Source of the DNA: an uncultured Acidimicrobiaceae bacterium
Lineage (GTDB): Bacteria; Actinomycetota; Acidimicrobiia; Spongiisociales; UBA5794
Direction: 5' to 3'
Length of the DNA stretch: 6,078 nucleotides
Assembly (NCBI GenBank): GCA_947258635.1
Contig: CAMYJM010000177.1
Location: forward strand, 1-6,078
The notes under the pieces are model-generated. The model saw only the letters and a program-made list of their open reading frames with translations, was not told the DNA's origin and searched no databases. Shown here one piece after another: positions 1 through 4,966 of the stretch. The translations under genes were made by a program, and so were the position numbers. Position 1 is the first letter of the stretch. The number at the start of each line of letters is the position of its first letter.

Positions 1-136
1 TCAGGTCGCAGAGTCGCTGATGCAGCGTGTGCTTCTCGCCGACGACTCGCTCGTGGTGAAGGAGTTCAAGAAGCACAAGGCCGATCTCGAAGGCATCTTT
101 ATCAGTCTTGTGGAAGGGGACCACAGCGATGAGTAG
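1..136 (+). CDS. ABC transporter ATP-binding protein, C-terminal end (partial)
   Basis: Only the last 44 codons are in the window, read from base 2 to the TAG at 134-136. The peptide ends in DLEGIFISLVEGDHSDE. A DLExIFxxLVEG-type tail is common in the ATPase subunits of ABC-2 type exporters, where it follows the nucleotide-binding domain; the Walker and signature motifs lie outside the window. The role is inferred mainly from the next gene, an ABC-2 permease whose ATG overlaps this stop by 8 bases (ATGAGTAG). The ATPase would sit on the cytoplasmic face and power the permease. The substrate cannot be read from this tail. Confidence 0.8.
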   Translation, partial: QVAESLMQRVLLADDSLVVKEFKKHKADLEGIFISLVEGDHSDE

Positions 137-908
137 AGAAGGAGTCGCTGGGCTCCAGCGCGTCACTGAGAATGGATGGCGGAGTGGTGTGTCCAATCTG
201 ATGGGTGCCGCCTTTGGGTCTTGGTGGCGGACGAGGACCTGGTTGATCCAGTCCTTGATTTGGACTGCAGTGATCAACGGTGCGCTCGCTGCAGTGATTT
301 GGGGGGAGGCCCCTGACGACCTGTCAGTCTTCTCGCTGTTCGGAGTCATGACGATGTTCAGTGCAATCGCCGTCACCATCGTCATGCAGGAAGCGATCGT
401 CGGTGAGAAGCGCAGCGGGACGGCCGCCTGGGTGCTTTCGAAGCCAGTGTCACGGACCGCGTTCATGCTGTCCAAACTCGTGCCGAACGCCGTCGGGGCA
501 ATAGCCACAATGATTGCCATTCCCTCGATGGTTCTGCTCCTCCAGTTCGCACTTGCGGGCATCGAGGTGTCGATTGCGGGTTTTGCGCTGGGTGCCGCGG
601 TAGCCGCACTCAACTTGTTGTTCTATCTCACCCTCACACTCATGCTTGGTACGCTGTTCGACTCAGCAGGCCCGGTCATCGCGATTCCTCTCGCCTTCGC
701 GTTCGGCCAGCAGTTGTTGGGATCTGCTGTGACTACCTACCTGCCGTGGTCGCTTTTGGTGCCTCTTGAAGGCTCGGATATGAGCGTCATCGGAGCGATC
801 ATCGCAGGAGAGCCAGTGCCCTCCTACAGTGCCATCGTGGTCACAGGGGTCGCGTGCGTCATTTTCACGATCGTCGCGTTCGGAAAGTGGGCCAGGACGG
901 AGCTGTAG
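129..908 (+). CDS. ABC-2 type transporter permease
   Basis: A 259-residue integral membrane protein, the likely partner of the ATPase ending at 136. About six hydrophobic segments are visible, near residues 38-58, 66-87, 118-140, 148-174, 179-202 and 233-251. After the second one comes EKRSGT (93-98) and then LSKPVSR (103-109). This cytoplasmic 'E-K-x-x-G-T ... L-S-x-P-V-S-R' loop is characteristic of ABC-2 permeases that export drugs, lipids or polymers. The ATG at 129 is preferred because GGAAGGGG lies about 8 bases upstream and it overlaps the upstream stop; a TTG at 108 is in frame but poorer. The overlap indicates translational coupling in one operon. The substrate is unknown. No terminator was seen after the stop. 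Confidence 0.88.
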   Translation: MSREGVAGLQRVTENGWRSGVSNLMGAAFGSWWRTRTWLIQSLIWTAVINGALAAVIWGEAPDDLSVFSLFGVMTMFSAIAVTIVMQEAIVGEKRSGTAAWVLSKPVSRTAFMLSKLVPNAVGAIATMIAIPSMVLLLQFALAGIEVSIAGFALGAAVAALNLLFYLTLTLMLGTLFDSAGPVIAIPLAFAFGQQLLGSAVTTYLPWSLLVPLEGSDMSVIGAIIAGEPVPSYSAIVVTGVACVIFTIVAFGKWARTEL

Positions 909-1322
909 ATCCGGGTACGGGCCTTTCTACACTCGTTCGAGGCCGCAAACCCGAGGCCGCCTCGTATGGGCATGACCGTCGCCGGCCTGACGGCACAACT
1001 GACAGGAGATCTGCTCCCCCAAGCCGAGCAGCTATCGGCGATCCATGGTCCCAATCTGCCACACGCGGACGACCTAGGCAGGTACCTCCGCCATGAGAGA
1101 ACCGCCCTCGAGGCTGGTCAGAGCAGTCACGCATAATCACGACGACCTCGCTCCTGTCAGCGAAGTCGAGACCGAGAGATATCCGGCAGTTATGAGCCGC
1201 CCCTCGACGTGCCGTTCGGCGTGGTTCAACCTAGCGCCGTTATATACAGCGCATATCTGGCGATCTCGGTCGAAGGGCTGTCCGTCATCATGAACGTTGC
1301 ACGGACCGGGAGCACTCCTAGC
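909..1322. other. 414-base spacer without a confident gene
   Basis: This lies between the permease stop and the stop of the minus-strand gene that ends at 1323. No ORF here looks like a recognisable protein. The best candidate is a 56-codon plus-strand ORF at 966-1136, listed separately. The part around 1235-1262 is locally A+T-rich (GTTATATAC, GCATATC), unlike its surroundings. A weak hairpin GAGC...GCTC sits just beyond the end of the minus-strand gene, near 1310-1324. No clear terminator or promoter was identified. Confidence 0.5.
966..1136 (+). CDS. Possible small ORF or gene remnant, 56 aa, unrecognised
   Basis: The ORF starts at ATG 966 (a second ATG is at 972) and ends with TAA at 1134-1136. 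The peptide looks helical and protein-like: it contains GLTAQLTGDLLPQAEQL near residues 7-23 and LGRYLRHERTALEAG near 38-52. Third positions are moderately G/C-rich, as in the real genes here. The same frame is open back to the permease stop at 906-908, so it could be a 5'-truncated remnant of a longer gene rather than an intact small gene. There is no good Shine-Dalgarno before either ATG. I do not recognise a family and assign no function. Confidence 0.25.
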   Translation: MGMTVAGLTAQLTGDLLPQAEQLSAIHGPNLPHADDLGRYLRHERTALEAGQSSHA

Positions 1323-1940
1323 TCATGTGAGGTGCTGAATAGTCTGAGTGATTTCGTAAGCGATCTGTCTCGCCGACGCAAGCACGGGGCTGCCGAGCGT
1401 CTTGGAGATGCCGGAGGCGCCAGTGAACACGCCACCTAGGGAGTTGCTTCGTGACAAAGCCGCATAGGCAGCATCCAGCTCGGGATCGACGTGGGCTCCG
1501 CCGTCCTTGTGGGCCAATGCGAGGATTAGGTCCTTTCGAGAGAACGTGCGCCCATCGGCGTCCTTGACCACGGCCACCGTCCACCACTCGTCGAACTGCT
1601 TGGGAGACTTGTTCGCCCGGCGAGGACTGAGGTGACCGAGCGGAGGGAAGTACCTGGCGTCGCCGCCGCTCATCATGATCATCGAGAGCCCGTTCGTTGC
1701 TGCCCGACTGGAAGAACCGACGTCGAGCGCCGTATCGACGTAGCGGAGCGTGTACTTCACCCCGAGCTGGGCCAACAGTGACTTGGACGCTTTCGTGTCG
1801 TGCAAGAGAACGCGGATGACCGTAGCCAACCGAGCGGCCTCTACCTCATGCCCGGCGTCGAAACGCTTGGCGGACGCATCCAGGAATCCGACCTGAGCAT
1901 CAAGGTGGTCACGAAGCTCCTGGGGTGTCTGCTTTGGCAC
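1323..1940 (-). CDS. Conserved protein of unknown function with FDEWW and HKDGGAHVD motifs
   Basis: A 205-residue soluble protein without signal peptide or membrane segment. The start is GTG at 1940-1938; the in-frame stop TAA 12 bases upstream and the lack of another early start fix it, although no strong Shine-Dalgarno is seen. Order of features: a helical N-terminus with IRVLLHDT (42-49) and SLLAQLG (54-60), FDEWW (116-120), SRKDLIL (134-140), AHKDGGAHVD (143-152), SRSNSLGG (163-170) and a C-terminal helix with RQIAYEI (191-197). I recognise this layout from a widespread family of about 200-residue hypothetical proteins (typically ANKDGGAHVD and NSLGW) found sporadically in many bacteria, often in accessory regions; this recollection was not checked. 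The length and all blocks suggest an intact gene. The His/Lys/Asp/His/Asp cluster could be catalytic or metal-binding, but no activity is known to me. It stands alone on the minus strand. Confidence 0.85.
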   Translation of the reverse strand: MPKQTPQELRDHLDAQVGFLDASAKRFDAGHEVEAARLATVIRVLLHDTKASKSLLAQLGVKYTLRYVDTALDVGSSSRAATNGLSMIMMSGGDARYFPPLGHLSPRRANKSPKQFDEWWTVAVVKDADGRTFSRKDLILALAHKDGGAHVDPELDAAYAALSRSNSLGGVFTGASGISKTLGSPVLASARQIAYEITQTIQHLT

Positions 1941-2102
1941 GGAGCAACTTTACGCCTGGGGATCGGAGGCGCCTGACGATTAAGCCGGATTGCATTGCGT
2001 GGCCGCTAGGTGATCTCGCCCACTTCGCTCCGAGCAGATCTAGCAGACACGCGCACGTCGAGGACGACGATCGTCACGGTCAGTGTTCGAGGGCCGCTCG
2101 CG

Positions 2103-2164
2103 GAGGTGCCGATACTGAGCACTCGGTGGAATGTGCATTCTTGCGCCTGATTTGGTGGTCTGGG
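2103..2164 (+). repeat. Intergenic repeat, copy A
   Basis: First of three related copies of about 62 bases. It starts GAGGTGCCGAT, continues with CACTC (2120s), GGAATGTGC (2128-2136) and TTGCGCC (2141-2147), and ends in GTCTGGG. Compared by eye, copies A and C match at about 39 of the first 47 positions. The left part can fold as GAG(g)TGC / GCACTC, with one bulged G and a 9-base loop. A second dyad, GCAC-N10-GTGC, overlaps it. It lies 98 bases before the ATG at 2262. It does not have the paired AAC/GTT ends of an integron attC site. Confidence 0.75.
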
Positions 2165-2183
2165 CCATGGACCGCACTGGCCC
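2162..2183. repeat. Short inverted repeat at the end of repeat A
   Basis: GGGCCA (2162-2167) and TGGCCC (2178-2183) form a perfect 6-bp stem with a 10-base loop. No T-run follows. It could be a regulator binding site or the continuation of the repeat unit; a 6-bp stem can arise by chance in GC-rich DNA. Confidence 0.35.
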
Positions 2184-2261
2184 GACCGTGTCGAATACCA
2201 AGTGACATGCTGCGGTACAATTGAGTATCCCGAATCGCTGGTACCACAACGATCGGAATGT

Positions 2262-2555
2262 ATGCAGGACAAGTCGCAATCCTTCGTCTTCTTCGAGACC
2301 CCAGAATCCTTGGTCCTGTTCGAGTGGCCGGCGGTGGCCTCGTCGGCATCGACGTTCGTCAAGCGTCTGAAGACTATGACCGCAGGGCTGGTCATCGCAG
2401 GCCTCACGGTCGCGATCTTGACTGCTGACTCACCGGTCGAGCCGGAGACCACCCGGTGGCAGCGGATCACCGAGGCCGCTGAGAGTTGCAGCGACCTCAC
2501 TTCCGGGACGGCCGCTGAGATCCATTGCCGGGTCGAGGCGGGCAACACGCCTTAG
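2262..2555 (+). CDS. Small single-pass membrane protein, unknown function
   Basis: With the ATG at 2262 this is a 97-residue protein. A GTG at 2202 is in frame and would add 20 residues, but a possible extended -10 box (2211-2221) lies between the two starts and favours the later one. Neither start has a strong Shine-Dalgarno. Residues 1-33 are polar to mixed, KRLK (34-37) marks the inside edge, and residues 38-54 form one hydrophobic helix (GLVIAGLTVAIL). An acidic, probably extracytoplasmic tail of about 43 residues follows, with two cysteines (76 and 89) that could form a disulfide. Third-position G/C is high through the frame, which supports coding. I recognise no family. Repeat A lies directly upstream; the next gene is more than 500 bases away. 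Confidence 0.55.
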   Translation: MQDKSQSFVFFETPESLVLFEWPAVASSASTFVKRLKTMTAGLVIAGLTVAILTADSPVEPETTRWQRITEAAESCSDLTSGTAAEIHCRVEAGNTP

Positions 2556-2902
2556 CCGGCTCCCACGCTGCGGGCCTCGAACTGAGTTCCAGCGAACAGT
2601 TCAGGATTATCCACGCATCGGCGCTCTGGGGAGGATTCGAAACTGGGCCTGGCTATCCCGTGCGTCCCCGTCGAGTCGCCCGAAGTCCTAGCGCTGGATG
2701 CTTTGTGGGCAGGTTTCCATCGACGGCAATCCCAGTGCCGGGCGATCCAGGAAGCGCACATCACCCTCCGCCCCACCCGATCCAGCGCACACGACCGCGT
2801 CCTCGATCCGGCAATCCCGAGCGCCTGATTTGCCTCACACCACGACCTCAATCCTGAATCTCACCGCGGTGAGGTTCGAATAGAGGTGCTGAAGCGTATG
2901 CG

Positions 2903-2966
2903 AACGTAACCGCACGCCGAGTTGCCGATCCCGCGCACTCGGTGGGATGTGCGTTTCTGCAACGTT
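2903..2966. repeat. Nested inverted repeat around repeat B
   Basis: Three paired blocks nest around a 16-base loop: AACGT (2903-2907) with ACGTT (2962-2966), CGCAC (2911-2915) with GTGCG (2949-2953), and CCGAG (2917-2921) with CTCGG (2938-2942). The spacers are unequal (3 against 8 bases, and 1 against 6), so this is an imperfect cruciform. Copies A and C do not show the same outer arms, so this extended structure is particular to copy B. Confidence 0.4.
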
Positions 2967-2981
2967 TCTTGTTGATCTGGG
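2919..2981 (+). repeat. Intergenic repeat, copy B
   Basis: Second copy of the repeat. It has GAGTTGCCGAT at its left end, GCACTCGGTGGGATGTGCG in the middle (2935-2953) and TTGTTGATCTGGG at its right end. It differs from A and C in the right third (CAACGTTTC in place of a GCGCC block). The inner dyad CGCAC-N10-GTGCG is better here than in the other copies. It lies 125 bases before the GTG of the thioesterase gene. Confidence 0.75.
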
Positions 2982-2989
2982 CGGTGGTG

Positions 2990-3019
2990 GACAAGTCACC
3001 CGGCCTGGGGTGACTTGTC
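2990..3019. repeat. Perfect 12-bp inverted repeat with 6-base loop
   Basis: GACAAGTCACCC (2990-3001) is followed by the loop GGCCTG and the exact reverse complement GGGTGACTTGTC (3008-3019). This is the strongest perfect dyad I found in the window. It starts 9 bases after repeat B and lies about 87 bases before the thioesterase start. There is no T-run and no convincing upstream gene that needs a terminator, so an operator or an attenuating mRNA hairpin is as likely as a T-less terminator. Confidence 0.8.
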
Positions 3020-3022
3020 ATC

Positions 3023-3037
3023 GAGGTCGTCGACCTC
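3023..3037. repeat. 15-base palindrome next to the 12-bp stem
   Basis: GAGGTCG-T-CGACCTC is a perfect 7-bp palindrome around one central base. It begins only 4 bases after the 12-bp stem. Two adjacent dyads in a 5' region suggest protein binding sites, but no regulator gene is visible in the window. Confidence 0.6.
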
Positions 3038-3090
3038 ACCCCGTCTCTGCCCAGCCGCGTAGGATCAACGGGAGGGAGCGGCGGCGACAT

Positions 3091-3096
3091 GGGAGG
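3091..3096 (+). promoter_or_regulatory. Ribosome binding site that decides the thioesterase start
   Basis: GGGAGG is followed by 9 bases and GTG at 3106. It fixes the GTG as the start rather than any of the far-upstream in-frame candidates that would run through the palindromes and repeat B. Confidence 0.7.
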
Positions 3097-3105
3097 TGCG
3101 CATTC

Positions 3106-3549
3106 GTGGAGTCGTTACAACAGCAATGGTTCCCAGCCGGCCTGTGCTTCGGATGCGGCCCGGCCAATATGGATGGCCTCCGACTCGAGAGCTTCGCGAA
3201 CGGCGACGAGGTGGTCGCCCAGTGGTGCGCCTCGCCGATCTACCGGTCCGGTCCCGAAGTCGTCGCCGGTGGTGTCGTCGGGACCCTGTTGGACTGCCAC
3301 ACCGCGGCGGCGGTCCTGCGCGCCGTTGGGGAGCGAGACGGGAAGGTCCCGTACGTTGACGGAGACCCATGGGTGACCCGGTCCTACCAAGTCGATTTGC
3401 GCCGAGCGACGCCGCTCGAGCGACCGGTCGAGTTGCACGCCAGGGTGGTTGAGTTAGAGCAGGAGCGAGCCATCGCGGAAGGCCACATTGAGTGCGAAGG
3501 CAAGGTCACGGCGACTATCCGGGCCGAGTGGCGTCGCATCCCCGACTGA
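3106..3549 (+). CDS. PaaI-family hotdog thioesterase-like protein
   Basis: A 147-residue soluble protein. It has CFGCGPAN (14-21), a segment typical of PaaI/4HBT-like hotdog proteins, followed by GLRLES (24-29). GGVVGTLLDCH (55-65) forms the central helix region, where the family usually carries its Gly-Gly and acidic catalytic residue; Asp63 is the candidate here. Beta strands follow at YQVDLRRATPLERPVELHARV (94-114, given in part: YQVDLRR, RPVELHARV) and GKVTATIRAEW (132-142). Hotdog thioesterases hydrolyse acyl-CoA or related thioesters in the cytoplasm; the acyl substrate cannot be told from sequence. The length fits a single hotdog domain. The start is GTG 3106 with GGGAGG in front. It is a single gene with a long 5' region and no operon partner. 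Confidence 0.85.
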   Translation: MESLQQQWFPAGLCFGCGPANMDGLRLESFANGDEVVAQWCASPIYRSGPEVVAGGVVGTLLDCHTAAAVLRAVGERDGKVPYVDGDPWVTRSYQVDLRRATPLERPVELHARVVELEQERAIAEGHIECEGKVTATIRAEWRRIPD

Positions 3550-3707
3550 CGTCCCGAGAAGGCACGCACTAAGAGGGTGGCCTCGCCCGCGTCAAGAACG
3601 TCATTCCAAGCCAGAGCGGCATGTTGTTACACCTCGCTGGTCACGCAACGTGGCTAGGACTGACGGCCACCCTGAGTGACGACTCGGCGACCGGCCCCCC
3701 GCTCCTG

Positions 3708-3769
3708 GAGGTGCCGATCCCGGACACTCTGCGGAATGTGCGTTCGTGCGCCATATCTTGTGATCGGAG
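3708..3769 (+). repeat. Intergenic repeat, copy C
   Basis: Third copy. It shares GAGGTGCCGAT, CACTC, GGAATGTGC, TTC and TGCGCC in register with copy A and the TCTTGT-GATC right end with copy B. The inner dyad is reduced to CAC-N10-GTG. It lies 71 bases before the GTG of the lipoprotein gene and 158 bases after the thioesterase stop. Confidence 0.75.
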
Positions 3770-3815
3770 CGGGAGCGGACGTTGTTGGTGTTGCCTCGTA
3801 GCATTGGGACATCCA

Positions 3816-3827
3816 TCGAAGCTTCGA
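3816..3827. promoter_or_regulatory. 12-base perfect palindrome beside the lipoprotein ribosome binding site
   Basis: TCGAAGCTTCGA is fully self-complementary and ends 2 bases before the AAGGAG (3830-3835) that precedes GTG 3841. It could be an operator overlapping the translation start region. A chance occurrence cannot be excluded. Confidence 0.35.
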
Positions 3828-3840
3828 AGAAGGAGCCGAT

Positions 3841-4521
3841 GTGCAATACCGCGGGGAGCAACGTAGGGCTGGTTGCATGGCCAGCGCCGCGGCCCGAGAC
3901 AGTTGCAGCCGTGGAGCGGCGACAAGGCTGAGACTTGTTGTGTTGTTCGTTGGTCTGAGTCTCGCGGCGGCGGCCTGCAGCCCGACAGGTGGAGGTGCAA
4001 CCTCGACGACACAGGCGGCTGTCAGCCCATCTTCGACCACCGGCACTCCGCCGACCTCGGTACCCCTGGAACAGCCGACGACCACATCACTGGTGCCTGC
4101 ATCGACAACAGTCGAGGCGGGGCTACCGATTGGCGGTCCCGACCTCGAAGGCGCACCACCCGAAGTGGCCACTCGTGTCCCGCTGCCGTACTGCGGGGTC
4201 GACATCGAAGTGCGGGGCCGCAACCAGACTCTCGAGGGTCTGGATCATGACGAGGAATCGCGGGAGTGTTTTGCGGCGCGAGTCGATGCAGGCGATCCAG
4301 CCGAGATGATTCAGGCGCGCCTCACCACTGAGGGCGATTGGATCGTCTTCGTCCTTCGGCTGCTCCCTGATGGGAGGGTCCAGGTGTATACGGACGCGAC
4401 TCGGGACGGCTTCGGTGCACGAGCCTGGTTCCTGGCTGACTGTCGCTCAATCGACGCTTCCACCATCGAGCCCGTTGGCTGTAGCGATCAGCCTTTGCAG
4501 CTCACAGGTCCGCGGCTATGA
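3841..4521 (+). CDS. Secreted lipoprotein with Thr/Ser/Pro-rich linker, unknown function
   Basis: A 226-residue protein. AAGGAG lies 5 bases before GTG 3841, which supports this start; ATG 3877 (residue 13) is an alternative that gives a more usual signal-peptide length. Arginines at 29 and 31 precede a hydrophobic core (LVVLFVGLSLAAAA, 32-45) and Cys46, consistent with a type II signal peptide and lipid attachment on the outer face of the membrane. Residues 47-100 form a Thr/Ser/Pro-rich linker. The globular part (about 105-226) holds four cysteines (118, 133, 181, 194), suggesting two disulfides, and strands such as WIVFVLRLL and RVQVYT. I do not recognise the domain. Repeat C and a palindrome lie upstream; the inverted repeat at 4549-4616 begins 28 bases after the stop. 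Confidence 0.75.
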   Translation: MQYRGEQRRAGCMASAAARDSCSRGAATRLRLVVLFVGLSLAAAACSPTGGGATSTTQAAVSPSSTTGTPPTSVPLEQPTTTSLVPASTTVEAGLPIGGPDLEGAPPEVATRVPLPYCGVDIEVRGRNQTLEGLDHDEESRECFAARVDAGDPAEMIQARLTTEGDWIVFVLRLLPDGRVQVYTDATRDGFGARAWFLADCRSIDASTIEPVGCSDQPLQLTGPRL

Positions 4522-4548
4522 GCACGCTGACTTTGGAGAGGTCGGCCG

Positions 4549-4616
4549 TATAACGGGCTTTGAGAGCGCACGCAGATGTGCCTCGCTCGGCGCTGGTAGC
4601 TCAAAGGGGTGTTATC
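4549..4616. repeat. Long inverted repeat between convergent genes: bidirectional terminator or attC-like site
   Basis: ATAAC (4550-4554) pairs with GTTAT (4611-4615) across short unpaired spacers GGG and GGGT. CTTTGAG (4558-4564) pairs with CTCAAAG (4600-4606). AGCGC (4565-4569) pairs with GCGCT (4590-4594), with five extra bases on the right arm. Outer AAC/GTT boxes, a spacer, then complementary inner boxes with extrahelical bases around a variable centre resemble integron attC sites. However, the element also lies exactly between the ends of two converging genes (4521 and 4625), where a shared terminator is expected. There is no T-run on either side. No integrase gene is visible. Confidence 0.6.
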
Positions 4617-4624
4617 GCTCCAGA

Positions 4625-4966
4625 TCAGGTGGTCTGATCGGTGAACCAGTCATGAAGGTGATTGCCGATACGGGCGAGGTCGCCGAGGTTGTAGTGAAGG
4701 GTGGCTCTGGTCAGCCAGCTTGGTTCTTGGGCAACCTCGAAGTCGAGCAAGACGTGCCCGCGTCGGTCAACAGAAGCACGCAGGGCGAGTTCGCCTGTTA
4801 GCGACTTCCAGGTGCGCTTTCTCTCCCAGACTCCGTCTTGGCCGAGCTGCTGTAAGGAGCGACCTAGCCGAGCAGACTGACGCCTCTGGTCGGCCCCTTT
4901 CAGGCCCCATACCGAGGGGTCGTCACAGTTGGGCAGGCTATGTTCACTGGGGAAAGCCAAGTCCAA
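4625..4966 (-). CDS. DUF6228-like protein, probably lacking its N-terminal part
   Basis: The frame ends at TGA (4627-4625) and is open up to TTG 4966, just after an in-frame TGA; no ATG or GTG is available and no Shine-Dalgarno precedes the TTG. The C-terminal 65 residues look genuine: RTWKSLTGELALRASVDR (51-68), then GHVLLDFEV (70-78), Trp84, and a final helix LGDLARIGNHLHDWF (94-108). The pattern W-x-S-L-x-G-x-L-x-L ... D-x-R-G-H-V-x-L ... W ... L-x-x-I-A/G-x-x-x-x-x-F is what I recall for DUF6228 proteins, whose function is unknown to me. Family members are usually longer at the N-terminus, and that region would fall inside the phosphotransferase gene starting at 4929. A truncated gene is therefore likelier than an intact one with overlapping start. 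An immunity-like small protein of another family is an alternative. Confidence 0.55.
   Translation of the reverse strand: MDLAFPSEHSLPNCDDPSVWGLKGADQRRQSARLGRSLQQLGQDGVWERKRTWKSLTGELALRASVDRRGHVLLDFEVAQEPSWLTRATLHYNLGDLARIGNHLHDWFTDQTT

Larger units (their letters stand above)
1941..2261. other. Noncoding spacer between divergent genes, holding repeat copy A
   Basis: About 320 bases separate the GTG of the minus-strand gene and the preferred ATG of the next plus-strand gene, so both promoters should lie here. Visible elements are repeat copy A (2103-2164), a 6-bp hairpin overlapping its right end, and a possible extended -10 box TGCGGTACAAT (2211-2221) upstream of the ATG at 2262, without a convincing -35. 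ORFs crossing the stretch have no protein-like character. Confidence 0.5.
2556..3105. other. 550-base noncoding stretch with a possible gene remnant, repeat B and two palindromes
   Basis: No intact gene is seen. One plus-strand frame is open from about 2586 to TGA 2826-2828 and has protein-like composition with G/C-rich third positions, for example LDALWAGFHRRQSQCRAIQE (2694-2753), but it has no ATG or GTG start. It may be a decayed gene; I do not recognise it. The right part holds repeat copy B (2919-2981), a nested inverted repeat around it (2903-2966), a strong 12-bp stem-loop (2990-3019) and a 15-base palindrome (3023-3037). Confidence 0.45.

Noticed and set aside
854..1140. Overlapping plus and minus ORFs of 76-91 codons near the permease end
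   Set aside because: They are rich in Arg, Pro and Ser, are out of frame with the permease, and are typical GC-rich shadow frames.
1131..1196. CATAAT...GTTATG as a second attC-like site after the 56-codon ORF
   Set aside because: The outer boxes pair except at the essential C, but no convincing inner complementary boxes follow, so it is probably chance.
2040..2349. Minus-strand frames across repeat A with recurring NAHSTEC-like peptides, also seen at repeats B and C
   Set aside because: The similar peptides follow from the repeated DNA. The frames have no ribosome binding sites and an implausible Arg/Pro-rich composition.
2103..3769. The three repeats as integron attC sites
   Set aside because: Copies A and C lack paired RYYYAAC and GTTRRRY ends, and copy B only has AAC/GTT matches that do not fit the box consensus. 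Their shared part lies inside, not at the borders, unlike attC families.
3645..3794. GCAAC...GTTGC around repeat C as attC ends
   Set aside because: The span is about 150 bases, the inner boxes do not pair and GTTGCCT does not fit the GTTRRRY consensus.
4655..4680. TGCCGATAC inside the DUF6228-like gene as a fourth repeat copy
   Set aside because: Only about nine bases match, within coding sequence, and the rest of the repeat is absent.
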